Positions 43,923-55,544 of a DNA stretch of 64,000 nucleotides are shown here, in pieces. Source of the stretch: Cervus elaphus (lineage: Eukaryota; Chordata; Mammalia; Artiodactyla; Cervidae); contig NC_057845.1 of assembly GCF_910594005.1 (NCBI RefSeq), forward strand, positions 3,968,001 through 4,032,000, read 5' to 3'. A program made the translations under genes and the position numbers. The notes beneath the pieces are model-generated. The model was not told where the DNA came from, made no database searches, and worked only from the letters and a program-made list of their open reading frames with translations. Positions within the stretch are counted from its first letter, which is position 1. Each line of letters starts with the position of its first letter.

Positions 43923-44723
43923 ACCACCTGGTCTCGGGGGAAATAACAATAACCTCAGATACGCAGGTGCAGATCTGTCATAGGCACCCTTATGGCAGAA
44001 AGAGAAGAGGAATTAAAGAGCCTTTTGATGAAGGTAAAAGAGGAGACAGAAAGAGCAGCTTTAAAACTCAACATTCAGAAAACTAAGATCATGGCATCTG
44101 GTCCCATCACTTCATGGCAAATAGATGGGGAAACAGTGGAAACAGTGGCAGACTTTATATTCTTGGACTCCAAAATCACTGTAGATTGCAGCCATGAAAT
44201 TAAAAGACACTTGTTCCTTGGAAGTAAAGCTATGACAAACCTAGACAACATATTAAAAACCAGAGACATTACTATGCCTACAAAGGTCCATCCAGTCAAA
44301 GCTATGGTTTTTCCATCAGTCATGTATGGATGTCAGAGTTGGATCATAAAGAAGGCTGAGTGCTGAAGAATTGATGCCTTCAAACTGTGGTGCTGGAGAA
44401 GACCCTTGAGAGTCCCTTGGACTGCAAAGAGATCAAACCAGTCGATCGTAAAGGAAATCAAACCTGAGTATTCATTGGAAGGACTGATGCTGAAGCTGAA
44501 GCTCTAATACTTTGGCCAACTGATGCAAAAAGCCAACTCACTGGAAAAGACTCTGATGTTAGGAAAGATTGAAGGCAGGAGGAGAAAGAGATGACAGAGG
44601 ATGAGATGGTTGGAGGGCATCACTGACTCACTGGACATGAGTTTGCGCAGACTCTGGGAGATGCTGCAGTCCATGGAGTCGCAAACAGATACAGCTGAGC
44701 AACTGAATAACCACCACCTGGTC
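43923..44723 (+). mobile_element. BovB LINE with perfect target duplication
   Basis: Forward 5'-truncated BovB (body 43934-44712, 779 bp) between identical 11-bp repeats accacctggtc (43923-43933 and 44713-44723). The frame 43992-44366 retains EEELKSLLMKVKEETERAAL and WIIKKAEC, then meets TGA at 44364-44366, the same codon that is TGA in the copy at 11149. Confidence 0.92.
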
Positions 44724-44746
44724 CTCTCTGGGTCTCTCATGAGCAC

Positions 44747-44939
44747 GTGTGTGCTAAGTTGCTCTAGCTGTCTCTGACTCTTTGCAACCCTATGGACTGT
44801 AACCTGCCAGGCTCCCTTGTTCATGGGATGCCCCAGGCAAGAATACTGAAATGGGTTGCCATGCCCTCCTCCAAGGGATCCTGACCCAGGGATGGGATGC
44901 AGGTGAGTTCTTTACCACTCCCGCCCCTGGGAAGCCCTG
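44747..44939 (-). mobile_element. Bov-tA SINE
   Basis: Reverse copy from gtgctaagttgctctagctg to ccctgggaagccc, with a small deletion in the head. Confidence 0.85.
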
Positions 44940-45529
44940 GGCCTCTGTCGTATCACCCTGTTTCACAGGACTGTTTGTCTATTTGTTTCTCCCCCTAGCT
45001 TGTGAACAAGTTCCATAGCAACTGGAGTCATGATGTCTTACTCACCACCCCCTTCCCAGCAACCAGGACACACAGTCGGGGCTTAAAGATATTGATTGGT
45101 TTGACCCAGTAAAACTGTGGACTCTGGCAAAAAAACAGAAACAATCACAACAACCTCTCCCTGAAACAGCTGAGTCCAGAGTCAAAGAAGAATGATGGCG
45201 TGTGCAAACACACTGAAGGGAGAAGGTACGAGGCATACTCATCGCAGAACGTCCTGGAATACGGCCGGGCACCCTTAAGCAAATCACAGTATCACTGCAC
45301 CCCATTTTCCTCTTCTTAACAAAATGACTATTCAACCTCTACAGCCAGCCTAAATTCCATGGTGCATTAACATTTGCATTAACCTTGGGAGAGTGATATA
45401 GCCCCATGTCACTCTGATGATCTGGTGATAATGAAGGTGGGAAGAGAGAAGGAAAAGATGAAACCAAAGGTCTTGAGGACAACTGAGTTTAAAGAGCCTC
45501 TGCCTCCCTTTCAGAAACATGAAAGAAAG

Positions 45530-45724
45530 TGTTACTCGTGAGTCGTGTGTGACTCTGCAATTCCATGGGCTATAACCCTCCAGGCTCCATGGGATTCTCC
45601 AAGCAAGAATACTGGATTGGGTAGCCATTCCCTTCTCCAGAGAATCTTCCCAACCCAGGGACTGGACCTGGGTCTCCCACACTGCAGGCAGACGCTTTAT
45701 CCTCTCAGTCACCAGGGCAGCCCC
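45530..45724 (-). mobile_element. Bov-tA SINE
   Basis: Reverse copy from gttactcgtgagtcgtgtgt to cagtcaccagggcagcccc. Confidence 0.87.
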
Positions 45725-45737
45725 TTGGAACATGCTT

Positions 45738-45779
45738 AGGTGTTCAACTCTTTTTTTTTTTTTTTTAAGGTGTTCAACT
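45738..45779 (-). repeat. Poly(T) run between 12-bp direct repeats
   Basis: The repeat aggtgttcaact occurs at 45738-45749 and 45768-45779 and encloses only c, sixteen T and a. This looks like a retroposition event that left little but a poly(A) tail on the minus strand. Confidence 0.75.
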
Positions 45780-46227
45780 TCTTGGCATCTCAGTTCTCTC
45801 CTTCGTGTGAGAGGATCAACAATCCGCTGCACACTTTCAGGGTTACTGTTGTGACCAAAGAACACGCTACATGTGAAGACAGACCACAGGGCTAGAAAAC
45901 CCATGGTCAGACAAAGCCTCATACTAATTAGAAAATGCCGATAATAGTAATAAGTTATGTTTTCAAGTAGCCAGAAGAATCATAAGAAAAAAATTACTTT
46001 CGCAAAGGCCAGATTTTTTAGTAAACTTGTGCAAAAGTGGGGATTGGAAGGAACCATGTACTTTTAACTTCTCTTTATAGTCTGTTATTCCCTCATGATT
46101 AATCCTCTAGAAAAAAGTTTACTGAGAAGGTCGGTGTGACAAGAACAATGGGAGGAAAGGCCGTGGAGAAGCCAAGGAGAAGAGCTAAGGTTTGAGTGGC
46201 AGGAGGGCAGCTAAGAAATCCCAGCTT

Positions 46228-46352
46228 CCCAGGGACCTCCTTTAGGGTTCAGTGGTTAAGATTCCAACACTTCCACTGCAAGGGGCATGGGTTCGATCCC
46301 TGGTCAGGGAACTAAGATTCTATATACTGCAAGGCATGGCCAAAAACATTTT
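46228..46352 (+). mobile_element. CHR-type tRNA SINE
   Basis: Forward copy (cagtggttaagattccaaca, gggttcgatccctggtcagg, ggcatggccaaaaac). Confidence 0.83.
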
Positions 46353-46383
46353 AAAAATATTTTTAAGTTAAAAAAAAAATCCT

Positions 46384-46475
46384 GCATATGTATACATGTA
46401 GCTGATTCATGTTGATGTTCGGCAGAAACCAACAATATTCTGTAAAGCAATTATCCTTCAATTAAAAAAAAAAAA
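46384..46475 (+). mobile_element. Ruminant L1 3' tail
   Basis: Forward tail: tagctgattcatgttgatgt, gtaaagcaattatccttcaa and a poly(A). Similar words (aaaaaatcctg) flank it on both sides. Confidence 0.75.
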
Positions 46476-47128
46476 TCCTGGCTTCCTTTAGAGGCTGGGC
46501 AGGTTATTTAACTGACTGTAAAACCCTCTGTACAATGATGGCACTGCTCCTGAAAATAAATCAGCAATATCCCTAGAGCTGAAATTCCTACAGCAGAATG
46601 GAATAAGAGAAGACATATCACATGTCAGAGGAAGAATTACCGACACCTGGGTTTGAGGGAAAAAGGGGAAATGGGATGCCTGTGGTTGTCTGACCCTTTC
46701 TCCACGCCAAGGTTTCTTCTTGCAGCCTCGGAATGGAGGCCAAAGGCAAACCAAACACCCTTTAGTTGTTTTAGCTACAAGCACCGTCAGGGATTCGGAG
46801 TGACCACCCCTTTGAAATAAGCTGGTTAACAGAGGGCTCAGAACTGGGAATACATGGTGGAAGATGGCCAGGGAGGGCGCTGGTCCCTTGGAGCAGCCCA
46901 TGGCCACTGCTCACCTCTGCCCTTCCACCCCAGCTCTCATGTGACTTTGAGTTTTTCCTCCTTTCCTTGGGTCACTATCCTATTGCCTAACCCAAAACAT
47001 GGACCTTTCTCCTTATCATACCCAGACGTGTGGCACAAACTCACCAAAAGAAAGGCAATGCATAATGAACCTTTAATAGTGAATCTCTTAAGTACACCAT
47101 TTATTTATCTCAGCTTATCATTCATTGT

Positions 47129-47352
47129 GGGCTTCCCAGGTGGCTCAGTGGTGAAGAACCCGCCTGCAGATACAGGAGACGCAGGAGATGCGGGTTTGAT
47201 CCCTGGGTTGGGAAGATCCCTTGGAAGAGGAAATGGCAAACCACTCCAGTATTCTTGCCTGAAAAATCCCAAGGACAGAGGAGCCTGGCAGATTACAGTC
47301 CATGGGGTTTCAAAGAGTCAGACACGACTGAGTGACTGAACATGCACACATC
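47129..47352 (+). mobile_element. Bov-tA SINE
   Basis: Forward near full-length copy with a small duplication in the head (acaggagacgcaggagatgc). Confidence 0.9.
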
Positions 47353-47600
47353 ATTAACTGTATCAGAGACAACCTGAATTACTATGATTGCCCCCTCCCA
47401 AACCTCCTTCACTTTATCACCTGTCATCAGATATATTAGGATGGAGAGAGAGAGGGAAACTCTATCCACCATTTTTCTGTTTTGTTTAAACTGTCTAAGA
47501 ACTTTCCCAAGAATCACATGTTGGATCTTATTACTGTAATCTTTAAACCAAGCTAAATAATTAAAGCCTAGGGTGAGAACAAAGAAATCAGAACTGTTGG

Positions 47601-47915
47601 GGACTTCCCTCATGATCTAGCAGTTAAGACTCTGCTAGCTTCCACTTCCCTGGTGGCTCAATTGGTAAGACCTGGGTTCGATCCCTTGGTTGGAAAGATT
47701 CCCTGGAGCAGGGCATAGCAACCCACTCCAGAATTCTTGCTTAGAGAATCCCCATGGACAGCGGAGTTTGGCAGGCTGCAGTCCATGGGGTCGCAAAGAG
47801 CTGGACACGACTGAGCGACTAAGCTTAGCACAGCACAGCTTCCGCTTCAGGGGGGCACAGGTTCGATCCCTGGTCAGGGAACTCAGATCCGACAAGCCAC
47901 ACAGTAAGGCTCACA
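47601..47915 (+). mobile_element. CHR SINE split by a Bov-tA
   Basis: The CHR head (cttccctcatgatctagcag) is at 47601-47646 and its remainder (ggttcgatccctggtcaggg) at 47838-47915, with a Bov-tA in between. Confidence 0.85.
47637..47847 (+). mobile_element. Bov-tA SINE nested in CHR, with target duplication
   Basis: Forward Bov-tA (body about 47648-47836) between agcttccactt (47637-47647) and agcttccgctt (47837-47847), 11 bp with one mismatch. Confidence 0.88.
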
Positions 47916-47984
47916 AAAGCAAATCAGGAAAAGAAAAAGAAAGCAGAACTGACTGTGATCCTAGTCAACTAATTATCATTTAAT

Positions 47985-48110
47985 CGTCTTTTTTTCTTTT
48001 TTGGCCATATCATAGGGCATGTGGTATCTAGTTCTCTGACCAAGAATCAAACCCATGCTTTCTGCATTGGAAGCTCGAAGTCTTAACCACTGGACCGCCA
48101 GGAACATGCC
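47985..48110 (-). mobile_element. CHR-type tRNA SINE
   Basis: Reverse copy from tttttggccatatcataggg to taaccactggaccgccagga. Confidence 0.8.
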
Positions 48111-48664
48111 TACCAATTAATTTTTAAGAAGAACATCTGACTAAAAGATGGCATTTTATGGAATTATTTTTTAAATTGGGACAATAACTTTTTTTCCCCC
48201 TGTGGCATTTTGTTCTAAGAAGTAACATAACGTAGCCAAGTGCCTCAACTATTATTTAAAAAAAAAAAATACATTTCTCTTGATACTATAAACAAAAGGA
48301 GCACAAGGAAACAAAATAATGCTCTAGGAAACAAAAAATCAAAGGGAAGTATGTGAAGATGTGAAGAAGGGTCAAGAATCCAATAGGAGCAGGAAAGAGA
48401 CAGAAGATGCAACAGACACTGCAAGTTTATTCCTTTTCCCCTGACAATCTGCACTGTTGCTTTCATTTCTTTCTTTCTTCTTCTTTTTTTTTTTTTTTTT
48501 TTTCTTTCTCCCCTTCCAGGATTATCTTTGTGCACAGGGCTATCATTTTTCAGACTGAATGTCTCCTAGAATTTCAGTGCTACAAACTGAGATGGCGGGG
48601 AGAGGGAAATATTTATTTTAAAAACATACAATGAAATATAGGAACCAATTCCTTTTAGACTCAC

Positions 48665-48825
48665 CAAACGCTGGTGCACTAGAAATAGCAACTGGTTGCT
48701 GTTTCATGACAGGGGGAAGCGCAGACGGGAGCTGATACCCTTGGAGCTTCAGCTTGATGAGTTTCATAGCAATGGAAAACTCCACTTGATCCATCCTGCC
48801 ATCATTATTCATATCAGCGAGCGCC
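48665..48825 (-). CDS. ITSN1: ITSN1 exon 5: EH1 EF-hand and linker
   Basis: This 161-nt exon encodes residues 62-116. It completes Trp62, then gives the EF-hand loop DMNNDGRMDQVE (Asp66-Glu77, with acidic residues at loop positions 1, 5, 9 and 12), the following helix FSIAMKLIKLKLQG and a Pro-rich tail. Acceptor is TTCTGCAG|GGCGCT, donor is GTTTG|GTGAGT. It sits between the two longest introns of the window (about 11.4 and 10.6 kb). Confidence 0.97.
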
Positions 48826-49079
48826 CTGCAGAACAACAGCATGGGCTCAGAATGACTGTGACCTTAAAAGAACCTTTCCCAAACCACCAGCCCCACCCAC
48901 ACGAAAACTAAAGCGTCAGCTCCCTTGGTCCCAGAGAAAACAAAACAAAACTTGTTTACCAAGCTGTAGGGAAAAAACTGAATAGGTTTTACATAACTAT
49001 GAATTGTTTTACTGTGTTAGTCTTTACTTATATGCATGCATCATTTATATGATACACAAGGTAATTTTCAGTTCGAATG

Positions 49080-49215
49080 TCAGGACATATAAAATGTTCT
49101 CAATTGGATAGTGGTAATGGTTACACAACTCTGAATAGACTAAAAAACCACTGAACTGTACATTTTAAAACTGTGAATTTTGTTATATAAATTATGTGAC
49201 AATAAAGCTGTTACA
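49080..49215 (+). mobile_element. L1 3' end
   Basis: Forward old L1 end: gatagtggtaatggttacac, ccactgaactgtacatttta, ending gtgacaataaagctgttac with an AATAAA. Confidence 0.75.
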
Positions 49216-50636
49216 GGGGAAACAAAGGTATTTGGAAACAAGAGTTTATTTCTAGATTCTTGATTAGATTGCATCAACTCCTCTGTGGGGTTCTGCAGAT
49301 CTCACCACGGGCATGTGACATGCTATGCTCTACTAAAATGTAATACTGGCATACTTTTAAAGCTGTGAAAATTAATTAAATGAGCTTACAAACACAGTAT
49401 CTGAAAGCAGTATCCAAACATAAATGGTCAAGTGCAACTTTCAATAAGCTGTTATATAAAGTATTTTTCTCAATGAAGAGTAACCAAATGGAAGAACAGA
49501 GTTTGGACTTGCAACCAGAAACTACATTTTGGCAAACTGAAACTGCATGTGACTTAATCTCTTCTGCACAAAACACAGTCCTTCGGACTTCATTTGTTGA
49601 AGTCTAGATACCAAAGGCCTAAAGATTCATTTTTTCAAACTTGTCTTAACAAAATTCTTATTTGAAACTTCAAATGTTAAGACCAGGTACTCCAATTAAA
49701 ATGCTTAATCCTTAGCCGTCTTTTAAATGAGCCACATACAGATTGTGTCCACAAAAGAAAATCACGTTATGTAGAAAATAACCCTACATGGCTGGAGTTG
49801 ATGCAAAGTAGTAAAACATGAGGCACAGAGAAAAGTGTCATAAAAAGATTACAAAACTTTAAAAATGTTAAAAATTCTAAAAGTCAACACTATCTCTCGG
49901 GAAAATTTGTAAAGCTCATAAAATCATAAAGGAAACACTATGGCCACAGGAACCATTCTTCTGCCTCAGATAGGAGCTCCCCTGCCAGCAATGAGCCCTC
50001 CAGCAAACCGCACCATGGAACCTGAATTTCTCTCACTGCTAACGGGCTTCAGCATCGCTTGCCATGTTTCTTGAGCATTTGGACTCATGCTTCTATGAAT
50101 TGCTCGTTCACATCCTTTGCCAAGCTTTCTGATGGATTGCACGTCTTTTCCTTGTCAGTTTAAAAGAGCTCATTGTACATTACATATCAACTGTTTATCT
50201 GTCAGTTTCTGAAAGAATTTTTTAACTTTGTCCATTTTGTGTAATTCTTCAGCATACAGGAATTCTACATCTTTATACATGTAAAATACTTCTTTGATCA
50301 CATAGCTTTCTTTTCTAAGACTGTATTACTTTATTACATTTGAACCTTTAAACCGACTGTAACTGAACTGAACTGCACTGCATATATGTGTGGTGTGTTA
50401 CCCCAGGGTTCAATCAGATTTCCATCAGATAGATGGGTACTTAACTTTCCCAGCAATATTTAGGAACCAGTCCATTCTTTTCTCGCTGAGGCAGAAAAAA
50501 ATTTTTGTGGTTTATTGAATGTTTACATGAAATGAGATCTATTTCTGGATTATCTACTCTGAATAATTTCCAGGTCAATGTGACAATAATCTGATTGCAC
50601 TGACTCCGGTATCTGGCAAGGCTTATTTTAAAAAAA

Positions 50637-50711
50637 ACTTGTGTTGATGTTTGGAAGAAACCAACACAAACCTTTCAATTAAAAACATAAATAAATTAAA
50701 AAAAAAAAAAA
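50637..50711 (+). mobile_element. Ruminant L1 3' tail
   Basis: Forward tail (gtgttgatgtttggaagaaa) with a poly(A) ending at 50711. Confidence 0.65.
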
Positions 50712-50717
50712 GAAACT

Positions 50718-51143
50718 TGTTGGATGAACCTAGAGATTGTCATACTGCGTGAAGTAAGTCAGAGAAAGACTAATATCACATGACATTGTTTATATGTGGA
50801 ATCTTTAAAAAAAAAAAAAAACTAACTAGAACAAGAGTAAAATGAACTCATCTACAAAACAGAAATAGAGTTACAGTTGTGGAAAACAAACGTATGGTTA
50901 CCAGGGGGTAAGGCAGGGATATATAAATTGGAAGACGGGTCGACATATACACACCACTGTAGATAAAACAGATAACTAACAAGGACCGACAGTATAGCAC
51001 AGGGAACTCTACACAACACCCTGAAATGCCTACGTGGGAAAAGAACCTAAGGCAGAGTAGACACATGTGTACGTGTAACTGATTCACTTCACTATCCAGC
51101 AGAAGCTAACACAACAGTGTAAATCCCAATAAAAAAGTTTTTA
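50718..51143 (+). mobile_element. Ruminant L1 3' UTR
   Basis: Forward: tagagattgtcatactgcgt, gtatagcacagggaactcta, ctgattcacttcactatcca. Three other copies of this 3' region occur at 54050, 55260 (reverse) and 61690. Confidence 0.78.
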
Positions 51144-51149
51144 AAAACT

Positions 51150-52230
51150 TGCTTGGCTATTCAGACATTTCTTTTTCCCTATGAACTTTAAGATAATTTA
51201 TATATTCTACAAACAACTCTCTTGAAATCCAAGATGAAACTGCATTAGATATATTAATTTTTATAGAATTGACATATTTATGATAGTTTGTCCAAAGAAA
51301 ACAGTACATTCAGTTCTCTTAATGTTTTCTTTAAAAAGATTACATCACCTTCTCCATATAAGTAATTACTATTCTCGTCAAATGGGGTCTTGAATTTTAT
51401 CATTTCTGTCACTCAAACAGAACATGTTCCTCATTTCCATATTTAGATGCTTATTTCAAGCACAGAGACTAATTTTGCTTTTAATAATCATTTCTGCTGG
51501 CTGATCAATCTTACCAAACTTCTGTGAAACTTACACAAGCACCTAACCAGCAAAAGAGTTAGCTTTCATTTCCTATAATTATACCATTCCTCTCTTTCAC
51601 TGTTCTTAATATCTCCGCCAGATTACTAAGTGAGCATTCCAGCTTAGTTCTGAGTTTAAGTTAGATGGCTGCAGTGTTTCACTGTTTAGTGTAATATTTG
51701 GTACTGATTTTTAGAAAGTAATCTGACATATTTAAGTGGTTCCCTTTTCTACTTATTAGAAATGCTTGCCATACATTTTATCAAATGTCTAATCAGCATC
51801 TGATGACCTGATCACACACATCTTCTTTTTCCTTTTATCTGTTGATACAATATGGGCCCCCCTGGTGGCTCAGATGATAAAGAATCAGCCTGCAATTCAG
51901 GAGACCTGGGTTCACTCCTTAGGTCGGGAAGATCTCCTGGAGAAGGGAATGGCTACCCATTTCAGTATTCTTGCCTGGAGAATTCCATGGACAGAGGAGC
52001 CTGGGAGGGCACAGTCCATGGGATCGAAAAGAGTTGGACACTACTGAGCGAAATAATGTTAAGGGAATTCCTTGACCTTGAACTAATCTTGTACTCCTGG
52101 CATAAATTCAAGTTGGTCATAGTTTTTGTACATTGTAGAATTCCATTTGCTAAGACTTTGTTTTCATTTTTCTGTGTCTATGATTATAATTGAGATTGGT
52201 CTCTGGTTGCTTTATTTTTAGTCTGTTTTT
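51150..52230 (-). mobile_element. Old L1 ORF2 fragment (antisense)
   Basis: Reverse decayed L1 ORF2, sense to ITSN1. The plus strand shows the antisense landmarks ttggctattcagacatttct, tattaatttttatagaattg and, after a Bov-tA, ttgaactaatcttgtactcc. No usable frame remains. Confidence 0.65.
51853..52055 (+). mobile_element. Bov-tA SINE nested in L1
   Basis: Forward copy from gcccccctggtggctcagat to ggacactactgagcgaaata, breaking the antisense L1. Confidence 0.9.
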
Positions 52231-52287
52231 CAGGTTTCATAAAGTAAGTTGAATCAATAAAATGAAATGGTGAGCTTTCTTTTACCA

Positions 52288-52413
52288 ATTTTTCTTTTTT
52301 TGGTGACACTGTGCAGCATGTGGGATCACAGTTCCCTGACCAGGGATCGAACCCGTTGCTCTGCCCCACAGTACAAGCATGGAGTCTTAACCCCTAGAAG
52401 GCCACAGAAGCCA
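52288..52413 (-). mobile_element. CHR-type tRNA SINE
   Basis: Reverse copy from ttttttggtgacactgtgca to aggccacagaagcc, with ggatcgaacccgttgctctg inside. Confidence 0.78.
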
Positions 52414-52961
52414 CTCAAATATTTTTAAAAAGACATTCAGGTATTTCAAATGGTTTTCACGGATATAATAAAGGTTCCCAACAATCAATACTGACATGCA
52501 TGCTTTACAAAAAAACAAACAGGCAGATAGATTCCCACTTTCTATTCCCCACACTACTGCTCCCAAAACACATTTTCTAGAGAGAAACAAAAATATCTAG
52601 TGTGGGATAATGAGTGGGTTAGGGGAAAAAGACTTTCTAGTAATGACATAATTAGTAGAAGCCTCAATGGAAGAGGAGAGGAAACATGTAATGCTCAGAT
52701 TCTAAACATCCACTAAAATCCCAAAACATTTGTAACAATTTTGTGTGATCTTTTTTAAAAACTTCTGCTCAACTAACATAACATAGCTGTTGGGATTCCT
52801 CGGTAGTAAAAATTCAAAGGTCTTTTTAGAATTATAGCAGTTACTCCTACAAAGCTCGACTCTCTCCAATCCCTCCTAAGACACTAGAAACGAGTTGGAA
52901 TTCTATTTCTCAAATTTTCTCTGCAAAAAATGATTTCAGCTATGCTATACACTTCATCTCC

Positions 52962-53177
52962 TGTGTGTGTGTGCATGCTCAATCACTTAGTCTGACTCTT
53001 TGCGACCCCATGGACTGTAGCCTGCCAGACTCCTCTGTCCATGGAATTCTCCAGGCAAGAATGCTGGAGTGGGTTGTCATCCCCTCCTCCAGGGGACCTT
53101 CCTGTATCAGGGATCGAATCCATGTCTCCTGCATTGGCAGGTGTATTCTTTACCACTGAGCCACCTGGGAAGCCCAC
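52962..53177 (-). mobile_element. Bov-tA SINE
   Basis: Reverse near full-length copy with a short TG repeat at its tail side (52962-52972), ending ccacctgggaagccca. Confidence 0.9.
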
Positions 53178-53479
53178 TCAGTTCTAATAATGACCCCAGA
53201 AGACTAACTAAAAGTCTGAGAATCCTGAAACTAAATTCACACAACTTCCAAAGTTTAAAAAAAAGTATGATAAAAAATATTTTTAATAAAAAGTAAGTGA
53301 AACAATATTTATGACTCTTGAATACAAACTGATCTTAAACACGATGTTTAGTCTGATATTAAAATCTATATATAACAACAGGCATGGTGGAGAGGAGAAA
53401 AGGTCCACAAGTATACTGAATACTAAGGGTAAGCTTTTTGTTCAATTTGTACAAATAAACCGCACATTGCTCTTATGTC

Positions 53480-53900
53480 CTACGGGAAACAGTGTTTCAA
53501 CTTCAAGCACAGGAAAATCTGGCAACACCTGCAGAACTACGTATGGATTTACTCTTTGATGCAGCAATTCAATCCTATGAAGTTACCCTGAAGGTACACC
53601 TCCAACAATACAAAAACACATGCTTTAGCTCATTCTTCGCTGCATTATTTGTAACTGTAAAATATTAGAAATAACCCAAATGCAGAAAACATAGGAGATT
53701 GGTTGAATAAACCATGGTATACCATTCACAATAAGTATTACATAACTGTAAAAAGAAAACAAAGATCTCTATGCAATGATATGAGTGATTTCTAGGATAT
53801 GCTGTTAAGTGAGAAAAGGAAAGAACAAAAGAACATTTATAAGAGGTTACTTTCAAAGTAGAAGGAAGAGGAAATAATTTAAATTCACATACATATTAGG
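53480..53900 (+). mobile_element. Old L1-type 3' UTR
   Basis: Forward: gatgcagcaattcaatccta, gctgcattatttgtaactgt, ggttgaataaaccatggtat, gatatgctgttaagtgagaa. Confidence 0.6.
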
Positions 53901-54049
53901 GACACGTTTTTTTCCCACAGAAATAAACAACGAAAGGATAATAAGCTTTTGGAAACTTGTTAATGTGTTACATATTCAAAAAATAAAATTAAGTCCACAA
54001 AGATGAGAGCAGATCCCTGAACTGAATAAAAACTAAACCAAATAAACCT

Positions 54050-54320
54050 GGGGTTGGCGGGGGGTGGATAAACAGGGAGATTGGGACTGACATACATCTA
54101 CTACCATATATAAAACAGATAACTAATCAGGGCCTGCCGAATAGCACAGAGAACTCTACTCCATACTCTGTAATGACCTTTATGGGAACAGAATCTTAAA
54201 AAGAGTGGATGTATGTTTATATATTAGCTGATTCACTTTGCTGTATAGCAGAACTAACACAACACTGCAAATCAACCATATTTCAACAAAAGTTAATTAA
54301 AAACAAAACAACAACAACAA
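54050..54320 (+). mobile_element. Ruminant L1 3' UTR
   Basis: Forward: aacagataactaatcagggc, cacagagaactctactccat, attcactttgctgtatagca, with an A-rich end carrying CAA repeats. Confidence 0.8.
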
Positions 54321-54707
54321 AGAAAAACACAAATAAACCGAGTAGCATTTTGAATGAGTACGTGTCCACATAGAAGGAAAAAAACTTATTCAAGTAACTT
54401 CTAAACACAGCACTTCACACATCCTCAGTCTGTAAACAAAAGAACTATGAGGTAACCTTGAATGCCATTGAATAGGTCTGGGGTTTGCGGTGGACAGGCG
54501 TGTAGCCCTTCTGAAACTTAACCTTGTCTGTATCACAGGATTCAGGGGAAAGAAGAGCCTGTCTTTGCTCCATCTCATTCACTGCATCAGACAGTTCCTT
54601 TAGGAGGCCACCTCACCCACAAAGGCTCATCGCAGGCTGCTCAACTCCCCCCTCCAGATTAATCTGGTCCAGTCATTCACCATCTCTTTGTTTATTCACC
54701 CAACAAC

Positions 54708-54829
54708 AAAAAATTTTTTGGCTTTGCAGCACAGCTTGTGGGATCTTAGTTCCCCAACTAGGGATTGAACTCAGGTCACCTCAGTGAAAGTGCAGAGTCC
54801 TAACCACTAGACCGCCAGGGAATTTCCCA
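54708..54829 (-). mobile_element. CHR-type tRNA SINE
   Basis: Reverse copy: ttccccaactagggattgaa to aaccactagaccgccaggga. Confidence 0.83.
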
Positions 54830-55003
54830 ACAAATATTTTTTGAAAAGATCACTTAGTAAGGTCTCCATTCAGGAACTGGGCTTACAACTAAGGTAAAGA
54901 CAGGCAAAGTTCCTGCCCTTGTTTCAGTGCAAGCAGACACTCCACAAGAAAACCAGTCAGATTATTCAACATATTGATAAGTGCTATTAAGAAATAAAGC
55001 AAG

Positions 55004-55195
55004 GGGACTTCCCTGGTGGTCCAGCAGTTAGGACCTTGCCTTTCAAGATAGTGGGTGTGGGTGCGATACCTGGTTGGGGACCTAAGATTCCCCATACCTC
55101 GTGGCCAAAAAAAATCACCAAAACATAAAACTGAGGCAATATTGTAACAAATTCAATGAAGACTGGTTCACATAAAAAAATCTTATTAAAAAAAA
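55004..55195 (+). mobile_element. CHR-type tRNA SINE
   Basis: Forward copy from ggggacttccctggtggtcc. After the core, an A-rich tail leads to a GAAA stretch. Confidence 0.83.
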
Positions 55196-55259
55196 AAAAA
55201 GAAAGAAAGCAAAGCAATGGAAAAGAGAAGATGTGGCAGGAGCAGGTGGGGAGAGGGAA

Positions 55260-55510
55260 ATATTTTATTTTTTGCCTTTTTAAACTTTTTATTTTGTATC
55301 GGAGTATAGCTGATTAAGAAACAATGCTGTGATAGTTTCAGGTGACCAGCCAAGGAACTCAGCCATGCATATACATGTGTCCATTCTTCCCCAAACTCTC
55401 CTCCCATCCAGGCTGATATATAACACTGAGCAGAATTCTCTGTGCTATTCAGTAGGTCCTTGCTGGTTATCCATTTTAAATGTAGCCCTGTGTACATGTC
55501 CATCCAAAAC
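55260..55510 (-). mobile_element. Ruminant L1 3' UTR (reverse)
   Basis: Reverse copy: attttgtatcggagtatagc, tgctattcagtaggtccttg, tgtgtacatgtccatccaaa. Confidence 0.8.
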
Positions 55511-55544
55511 TGAGAGGGAAGTACTTTAGACAAGTGCTCAGGAA

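Larger units (their letters stand above)
38113..48664 (-). other. Intron 5
   Basis: This 10552-bp intron is the densest in ruminant SINE and BovB insertions. Unassigned or weakly assigned stretches are 38115-38715, 39950-41040 (plus-strand T-rich; the start recalls a dispersed L1-type repeat but I cannot name it), 42740-43510, 44945-45525, 45780-46225, 46480-47125 and 48115-48660 (with T runs near 48484-48503). Confidence 0.9.
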
